51,881 bases of DNA, from the NCBI GenBank assembly GCA_920105805.1, contig CAKKTI010000115.1, forward strand, positions 1 to 51,881, written 5' to 3'. This document shows positions 46,101 to 51,881 of this stretch, in pieces (the first letter of the stretch is position 1; every line of letters begins with the position of its first letter). Source of the stretch: Condylostoma magnum (lineage: Eukaryota; Ciliophora; Heterotrichea; Heterotrichida; Condylostomatidae). The position numbers were made by a program, and so were the translations under genes. The notes under the pieces were generated by a model, which did no database searches, was not told the origin of the DNA, and was given only the letters and a program-made list of their open reading frames with translations.

Positions 46101-46538
46101 CCTGTATAGTTTTAAATTTTCTATGTCTGTATCTAAGAAAACAAAAACCTTTTTCCAGTCATTGTAAAGGGCCAGTAGTTTAATTGCCTCTGCTTCACTT
46201 GAAAGGCTCTTATTAAAGTTAAAGGTCCTTATACAAAGTAATTAATTAATTTGTTGATCTTACAGCAAAATAGATTCTGTTGATCAGGCAAGCTGTCTTA
46301 ATCTTTAATTACTCAATTTGCTTTTTGTGAAGTCTACAATAATATCGTTTTAGCTGTCAATAGAGCAGCTTATGTCTTGGTCTTTAGCTAAGTAGCCTAG
46401 CCTTTCAATAGAAGTAATAAGAGAGTTGCCAATATAAGCCTTTAGCTCTTTGGGTGTATTTTAGCTAGTTATAACAAGAACTGTTGATTTTGAGGTTATC
46501 AGAATTAGGAGAAGTAGGAATTACAGCCTTTGAACCAT
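43164..46538 (-). CDS. Class C GPCR-like receptor with periplasmic-binding-protein (ANF receptor-like) ectodomain, 1,124 aa
   Basis: Signal peptide MVQRLQFLLLLILITSKS. The ectodomain includes a type I PBP fold (about residues 320-720): NNFLGVKYAFEVINNSNQIL, a Cys-containing FDCGATIFAYEWAEQC, VFVSSLGSEVSMGLHDLFQE, YNLPVIGAANTSPTLSNKAR and YPMYARTITSFTFQ, then GAAIIHGDDWWGVTFEE and KARLLILVLDSPIQYFAIEA. The N-terminal 300 residues look like a second, more diverged lobe pair (LLALYNDWKKVFVFLDTD). From residue 750 there are seven to nine hydrophobic helices, starting YIIIGFLFLVVVIFALLALW. The tail is short and ends HSN-TAG. This is the layout of metabotropic-glutamate/GABA-B-like receptors, also seen in Tetrahymena and Paramecium. 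Ligand unknown. Several Trp are TGA. Confidence 0.85.
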
Positions 46539-46788
46539 TTTCTAATATTTATGGAAGAGATTTACAGATAGCTAAAAAAGAGATTTTGTATTATAAAGTT
46601 TCAGTATATCATTCGATAAGTTTAGAGCGTTAATGCTGTATTGCCTTATAATAAGACTTTCAACCTATAATTTTGAGTTTTTTCCGTATAAATGGTCAAT
46701 CAGGCTCTCACCTTTTCCATATGGTTTAAGATATCTTACAGGCTAATTGCCAATATTATTGTTACTTTATTTATAATAAATAATAACT
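46539..46788. promoter_or_regulatory. Divergent promoter region (receptor / cornichon)
   Basis: 250 bp between the receptor start (minus) and the cornichon start (plus), the longest divergent promoter in the window. It is AT-rich; no defined element is recognised. Confidence 0.4.
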
Positions 46789-47277
46789 ATGGAGACTATT
46801 TTGTCATTTTTTAACCTTCTATGCGGCCTTATCTGCTTTCTTATCAACATTTACATGGGATTAAGTTACAGAGACATGGAATCAGGTGCAATAGCCTGTA
46901 AAGATATAGCTAATGATATGAATAAGTTCTTAAAATTTGAAATAGGTATAATGTATTATCTATGTGCAGTAGGGTTATTCCATCAAGACTACTTCTTCTT
47001 TCTTTTCTGCACACCAGTCATCTTCTACAATACAGCAATGCTCGCAAAGGGTGATTTATTCTACGATCCCATAACAGTACTTTAATATCACATCAAAAGG
47101 AAGAATTAGATGATAATCCAAGCCAAATGGGTATATTACTTAGGACTTTCAATAGTTCTACTATACAACTTCTCATTTGCTTTTTCGTCGATGATGGTTT
47201 ACAGATTATTTGTGAATGCTTAGTTAGATAAAATAAATGGAAAAGTTGACTGAATTTTTATAAAGGAAAAACATTAG
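46789..47277 (+). CDS. Cornichon family ER cargo receptor (Erv14/CNIH)
   Basis: Cornichon proteins load membrane cargo into COPII vesicles. The 162-residue translation has the family layout: first helix FFNLLCGLICFLINIYMGLS, then YRDMESGAIACKDIANDMNK (the YxxxSDLExDYxN region), a second hydrophobic pair around CAVGLFHQDYFFFLFCTPVI, FYNTAMLAKGDLFYDPITVL and a last helix VYYLGLSIVLLYNFSFAFSS. The IFYNTAM and YDP blocks are diagnostic. One TAA (Gln) inside the last loop is crossed to reach the final helix. The end is either TGA at 47251 or, reading TGA as Trp, the tandem TAG-TAA at 47275. Confidence 0.88.
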
Positions 47278-47350
47278 TAAGTAATCAGCTTATATCTTTG
47301 CAAGTCTTGCATCGTTATCGTTATATTTAGTAATAAAGAAATAATTCATA

Positions 47351-49054
47351 ATGAGTAGGAGGAAATAGAGGCATGTGTAACTACTTAAAAGAGCTAAGAT
47401 TAGGCATAATTTAACTTGGTAAGATGTAATGCAATCCCTTAAATATCCAATACAAGGCAAATAAGTGAGAAATTTGAACTAAGATCAAGTACCTGAGTAT
47501 AAACGACAGCTTATATTAAGCTCAAACGCCTTGCAACTCATTAAAGGCCTAGAATAGCAGTAATTCACCTCCGAGGAAATAATGCTGACACTATACAAAC
47601 AATTACGCGAGAAAGGCCTATAACACGGCTGCATATTTGACTCAAACTTCATTAAATCCCTTAAAAAGGCTAAAAAGTGTGACTTATAACGCTAAAACAA
47701 CCAAATACTGGGAATTCTGCATGGAATTCCAATCTCAGTAAAAGACACCTTCTCAGTAAAGGGAACTCTTACATCCCTGGGCTGCGCATCCTTATCACAT
47801 AACATAATGAGTTAAGACCATAAAATAATACAACTTCTAAAGAGCCAGGGTGCCATTGTATTCCTAAAATCCTCTATTCCTTAGAAGGTAATAGGATTAG
47901 AGTCCTACAACAACATAACAGGTAAAACTCTAAACCCTCATAATAAACTGAGAACAGCCGGAGGCTCTACAGGAGGTGAGGGGGCCCTTATAGCTTTGAG
48001 ATGCTCCCCTATAGGACTAGGATCTGATATGGCGGGGAGTCTACGTGCCCCAGCTCTGTTCAATGGAATTTGTGCATTTAAGCCTCACAGCCAAAGAGTT
48101 ACAGATATAGGCCCATGGCCCAGAGGTGCTGAGCCAGGCTTATAGTCTTGCTGGGGACCTTTGGCTAGAAGTGTTGATGATTTGAATTTAATTATGAAGA
48201 TTTTATGCTGTTAGGAGGCTTTTTAGATAGACAGGTAAATTCCGCCTTCTGTGTGAAATGAAGAGTTGTTTAATAGCTAGAAAAAGATCAATGTAGGATT
48301 TGTTATAAGTGATGACTATTGGCCGGTGCCGACTTGTTTTAAAAGAGCTGTTTTGAATACTGTTAAAGTACTAGAGATGAAGGGGCATTAGTTAGTACCG
48401 TTTAACATACCGGAGCTAGGAAAGGCCGTGGATCTTGTTTTGAATTAATTAATGGTACCTGGCCCTTTAGATGATTGTTTAGATGGTGAGGAGGAGCTAG
48501 GGCTTAATACTACTGCAGAGAAGGCTAATAAACTAGGATCTCTTGGGAAATTTGTGTATTAGAAGTACATTTAGTTTACTAAGGGAGGAAAATTAGCCAA
48601 TTTGGTAAAAATGCTGAGGTAATCTGAAACCGGTGATTAAATGAAACAAATTGTGGAGTAGATTTAAGTATACAGAGAAAAGTTCTACCAAAGGTGGAGG
48701 GAGTTGAAGTTAGACGCACTTATTCTTCCTTATTCACTGCCTGCCATGCAACATGGGGCTAATAGTGAGATAATATAAAGCTGTTGTTATTGGGCTGTAA
48801 CTAACCTAGTAGATTTCCCTGCTGGATGTGTTCCTGTTGGGTATATTTAACCTGAAGAGGCTACTTATAATGAAATTGGGGATGATTTTAATCCATATAT
48901 GAAGAATATTATGAGTGGAAGTCAGGGACTGCCCTTAGGCGTTTAGGTGGTTACATTGCCATTTGAAGATGAGCTTTGTTTGAATGTGATGAAACAGATT
49001 GAAGATGGAGTAAAATTTAAACTTGTGGAAGTTTAGGTTAATTTAGATTTGTAG
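47351..49054 (+). CDS. Amidase signature hydrolase, FAAH-like
   Basis: A 567-residue protein of the amidase signature family, close to fatty-acid amide hydrolases, which cleave lipid amides at ER membranes. The Ser-Ser-Lys triad is visible: Lys in GIPISVKDTFSVKG, Ser in RTAGGSTGGEGALIALR and the nucleophile Ser in GLGSDMAGSLRAPALFNGIC. The region after it (AFKPHSQRV, WGPLARSVDDLNLIMKIL) and the late PYSLPAMQHGA and TNLVDFPAGCVPVGY blocks also match. The N-terminal about 60 residues are basic and helical; no clear membrane anchor as in mammalian FAAH. The start at 47351 was preferred over ATG 47429 because the intervening codons look coding. It ends at tandem TAG-TAA (49052); TAG 49034 is possible. 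Confidence 0.9.
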
Positions 49055-49633
49055 TAATTAGCTGTATTGTTTCATGTTTTATGTTGTGTAAGGAAAAATA
49101 TGAGCATTTATATAAGAGGTTTAAAAGCTTAATTAATTTAACATCATATTATAGTATTTTTTGATAGAATTCATGTATTGATTGCATCGGTATACTACAT
49201 TATAGTGAATTTTAGAAAACAGGAATTTATGGGGTTGAAAGACTTGTTGTAGCACTCAAAAATTTGGAAAAATTAGCATATTTAAACCATAAATTACCCC
49301 TACAATAGAATAGAGAACTTCAAAGACCCAAAATTACAAAAGATAGGTAAAACAACCTCAAATTGCCATATAACACAAACAACATACTAAATTTCTTATA
49401 AAACTTACAGGAACCTATCAAAAATTAGTGAATACCTATAAAACTCTGCATACTCATTCAAGAAGCCTAAAAATCTACCCGCTGAGCCCTAATTGGCTCC
49501 CATTGGCTCATTTTGCCCTTATTTACCCTATTTAACTCTATAACTAACAAAAACCTCTAAGAACCCAAATATAAAGAGCTTTTCAACTTACGACCTATAT
49601 TTCACTAACTTTAAAAATAAAACAACCATTTTA
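49055..49633. other. Intergenic region with two ATTGGCTC repeats
   Basis: About 580 bp without a recognised gene. From about 49250 to 49630 the plus strand is notably poor in G and rich in A and C. ATTGGCTC occurs at 49492-49499 and again at 49502-49509, a CCAAT-box core in reverse orientation relative to the PHD gene about 125 bp downstream. Confidence 0.4.
49492..49509 (+). promoter_or_regulatory. Tandem ATTGGCTC motif (inverted CCAAT cores)
   Basis: Two exact 8-mers 10 bp apart, one helical turn, about 125 bp upstream of the PHD-finger gene. ATTGG is the complement of CCAAT, the NF-Y site of other eukaryotes. A regulatory role here is inference. Confidence 0.3.
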
Positions 49634-50158
49634 ATGCCCTAGAAACAAAAGCAAAACTCATAACCGAAAGGCCATAAAAAGTTTCCATGTTAGCCTCAAG
49701 AAGCTTTAAAGTACAAAAGTAGTTCTTCAAGCTTATTTGAACAAGGTACTACTACTCATTTTTGTGCTATAGACTTAAACTCGATGTCAAAGACCCGTCG
49801 AGCTTACCATGAAGTAGCAAACAAGCGCTCTTAATCTGCAACTGAGTCAAACTCATCGCATCTGTCGGAATAAGAACTATTAGTAGCTAATCCATCAATC
49901 CCGGAACCTTAAGATCTGGAAGAGGAAAAATTTTGCCTATGCAATGAGTCGTATAAGGAAGGAGAACTCATGTTTAAATGCGAGGGGTTCTGTGGAGACT
50001 GGTATCATCCAAAATGTGTGCAAATGAGCTACGCAGAGATGGAACGCCAAAAGAACTCCAAGCAGCGCTGGTACTGTCCAACATGTAAGACCAAGGCTTA
50101 CGAGGTAATGATGATCTGTTCTAGTGTCAAAAAAGATATCAAGCGCAAGGGAAAGTAA
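49634..50158 (+). CDS. PHD-finger protein, 174 aa
   Basis: The N-terminal 95 residues are basic and Ser/Gln-rich. Residues about 100-156 form a PHD finger: KFCLCNESYKEGELMFKCEG, FCGDWYHPKCV and RWYCPTCKTK, with the C4HC3 ligands in order. The spacing resembles CXXC1/Spp1-type fingers that read trimethylated H3K4; the conserved Trp in GDW of this group is present. It likely acts in chromatin in one or both nuclei. The C-terminus is Lys-rich (VKKDIKRKGK) and ends TAA, 33 bp before the convergent SPO11 stop. GC content in the finger is higher than around it. Confidence 0.88.
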
Positions 50159-50190
50159 GTGTATTAACTGTAAAATTTTTTAACCATGTT

Positions 50191-51318
50191 TTATGTAAGA
50201 AATCATAGCCACCCGCCTTGCTTGATTTTATGTATCAAATAAACACAGAGTTATGGAATTTCTTCAATTTCATGCTTTTGATTCGTGATTAGAAGTTGCT
50301 CTGCAGCTTACTTCCACAGACAAAACCTAATATGCTGATACGATGTTGGAGGTAATGAGAATTGACTGTTTTTAACCAGTTTCTACAGTAGTTATCGTTC
50401 CTACTGTGTGAGCTTTTAGCCTTATGACTAAAACTCGTAGGGATGGGCTCCTATCCAGTGGCAAACTGGTACTGCCAGTGCATCATTTTCCCCTAGTTTC
50501 TAATTGCTACCGAATGTATAGCTGCAGAGTATATGGAAGCCGTGGGGATCGGCATCAGTGAGTACGAAAACTGGCAGATCCTAGTACTGTAATAAAATTT
50601 ACCTCAGAAAGTATCGGGTCATTAGATCAGGGTACCCTCTGCCTGTCACTAAGAAAGACTAAGTTTTACTCACAAAACCCTCTTAAACCAGTTTCTACAG
50701 CACTGTGTCTTTCTCAACTATAAGGATAAATCGGGCTCTTATGGAGACTATTGAGAAGTCAGTGGATGGGATTCCAATTGTAAAGTTGCCACCGTTGATT
50801 TCACCGTCTAGTAGTTAAAGTTGTATAAAACCTGCGAAGAGACCCTTGCTGCTTGCTTAGATTCCTAGTGATTTTCGTGGGACTTGCAGTAGGCTGGTTA
50901 TTTCCTCTATGTCATTGTCAGATTAGCATTGAGATGTATAGCTGGAGATATCCTTGTAGTATATTTCACGTTTTGTCAGTTGAGATTCGTTTATCAAGGA
51001 GGAGTGAAGGGTTTACAGGAGTTTTATGATTCGGGTAAACTTACTTCTGGATGTTTTGTTCTTCAGTTTTATCGTTTTAAAGCTTTGGTGGTCTGCTGGA
51101 AGATTAATGCCTCGGTGTATGTTATAATTTGGGTGCAGTTTAGGGATATGGAAAGCCAGGGGCTCGTCGTTAAATAATTGCTGAATTAGCATCCCTATCA
51201 CCTGCTCAATCCTATACCGAACCTCCTAAACTGGTATATCTTCGAATAAATCTACTCTTGTTTATTACTTATACAAATTCCAATAATTTTAAGTTTCCTA
51301 AATCACTTACTAAAACAT
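50191..51318 (-). CDS. SPO11: SPO11 meiotic DNA double-strand-break protein (Topo VI A-like)
   Basis: SPO11 starts meiotic recombination by a tyrosine-linked double-strand break. The 375-residue protein has the winged-helix catalytic region LTKREIYYKDI with the active Tyr pair, RKSLGIQASSKGLFAG, the Toprim Glu in FILIVEKDTVLQKLVQEGF, GRGYPDLMTRYFLRQ and the metal-binding VFVLTDADPHGFHILCSYTF (DxD). The C-terminal helical part (ENDALAVPVCHWIGAHPYEF) is also family-like. The start at 51318 (MFQQVIQETQNYWNLYKQQT) adds a normal N-terminal helix. It ends GGWL-TGA-FLT-TAA; I read TGA as Trp and stop at TAA 50191. In ciliates SPO11 acts in the micronucleus during conjugation. Confidence 0.92.
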
Positions 51319-51341
51319 TTTAAAGATATACTGAAAACAAT
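51319..51341. promoter_or_regulatory. 23-bp gap between divergent starts of SPO11 and RCE1
   Basis: A meiotic gene and a housekeeping gene start 23 bp apart in opposite directions. Both N-termini are supported by conserved sequence, so any meiosis-specific control must act from within the coding regions or be post-transcriptional. Confidence 0.5.
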
Positions 51342-51881
51342 ATGTGACTACAAATTTCAACTTTCTGAGCCTTGGCCTGCATTGTCCTCTCCCCAACAGT
51401 TTTTATAGGTAGTATCTATATCAACAGGCCAAGAGTAAACTAGCGGGACAATCCAACTGAAATCAAAAGGAGAATTTTCTATATAGGATTGGCAACTATA
51501 TTCTGGCCTTTGTTTATCCTGTACTTCTTTAGTATCCCTGAACTTTCCCACAAAGGTCCGAACTGGTATATTTGGCTAGGATTTCATATAGACGTGAATG
51601 TGATATTATCCATGATTTTAGCCCTAACTATAAACATTGTGCTATATGTAGGTGTGATAATTCAGAATATACTCTCAGATGGCTTTTAAAAGATAGAGAA
51701 TGATTGGATTTCAATAAGAGCATATATAGCAGCTCCAATTTACGAGGAGATCTTTTTCAGAACATGTCTTATAACTATTTTGATAACTGCTAGATTTTCT
51801 GCCTTCTGGTCTATTGTACTCAGCTCAATGACATTTGGACTATCTCATCTTTATCATATAACAGAGAAAAATTAGTATAGA
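51342..51881 (+). CDS. RCE1: CAAX prenyl protease 2 (RCE1), cut by the window end
   Basis: RCE1 removes the -AAX tripeptide from prenylated proteins in the ER membrane. 180 residues are present. The first helix (MWLQISTFWALACIVLSPTV, with two TGA-encoded Trp) is followed by the conserved loop RDNPTEIKRR, two more helices, IRAYIAAPIYEEIFFRTCLI (the catalytic EE...R motif) and MTFGLSHLYH, which carries the family His. The second catalytic segment (HxxxN near the C-terminus) lies beyond the window. ABI-family membrane topology is clear. Confidence 0.92.

Noticed and set aside
50377-50702. 15-bp direct repeat AACCAGTTTCTACAG at about 50377 and 50687
   Set aside because: Both copies encode LQKLV within SPO11 helices; a chance or codon-driven repeat is sufficient explanation.
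1-51881. Standard-code reading with many short ORFs and broken genes
   Set aside because: Conserved genes (CCT3, SPO11, ATG7, PP2A-family) run unbroken once TAA/TAG are Gln and TGA is Trp, so the apparent breaks are an effect of the wrong code.
1-51881. Karyorelict code (TAA/TAG always Gln; TGA Trp or stop)
   Set aside because: TAA and TAG must terminate at 28912, 7242 and 3640, where read-through would run into the next gene within 2-150 bp.

Overview
The window reads as compact ciliate nuclear DNA in which all three stop codons also serve as sense codons. TAA and TAG fall inside conserved domains where glutamine is expected. TGA falls where tryptophan is expected, for example WSDPD and WSAPNY in a PP2A-family phosphatase, DIWSLG in a MAP kinase and the start of the TRIM37 MATH domain. 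TAA and TAG also end many genes, often within a few bases of the next start codon. This is the Condylostoma-type ambiguous code (NCBI table 28) and points to a heterotrich close to Condylostoma. Karyorelict codes stop only at TGA, so they do not fit. Every frame is formally open, so gene calls rest on recognised families, coherent protein texture and the position of neighbours; stop positions are often uncertain by a few codons.

Left part (1-8,600): the tail of an unknown gene, TRIM37, then a minus-strand series (CCT3/TCP-1 gamma, an AGC kinase, an unknown protein, a coiled-coil protein, a GPATCH4-like protein, an unknown protein, a mitoribosomal mS38-like protein) and a divergent PNPOx-like flavoprotein. 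Next (8,600-20,100): a MULE transposase remnant in AT-rich DNA, a DUF229 sulfatase-like membrane protein, and a tandem pair of surface proteins, one intact (1,852 aa) and one decayed by frame changes. Middle (20,100-34,700): ATG7, a TPR/RRM protein, a MAPK with TRH in place of TxY, a Cys-rich membrane protein, a cyclin and a PP2A-family phosphatase whose start codons are 7 bp apart, mitochondrial intermediate peptidase, a coiled-coil protein and a copine.

Right part (34,700-51,881): a membrane cyclic-nucleotide phosphodiesterase, a GAR-domain cytoskeletal protein, a glutathione peroxidase with TGA at the catalytic selenocysteine position, an ELP6-like protein, a cyclic-nucleotide-binding protein with a probable 14-nt intron, a class C GPCR-like receptor, cornichon, a FAAH-type amidase, a PHD-finger protein, SPO11 and the CAAX protease RCE1 (cut by the window end).

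The genes are mostly unrelated housekeeping and signalling genes, as expected for a somatic ciliate chromosome. Cyclic-nucleotide genes (PDE and CNB protein) lie within 10 kb of a class C receptor, but no operon-like logic is implied. The most notable point is that TGA may have three meanings here: Trp throughout, stop at some gene ends, and probably Sec in the peroxidase. No tRNA, rRNA, CRISPR array or telomere was recognised.
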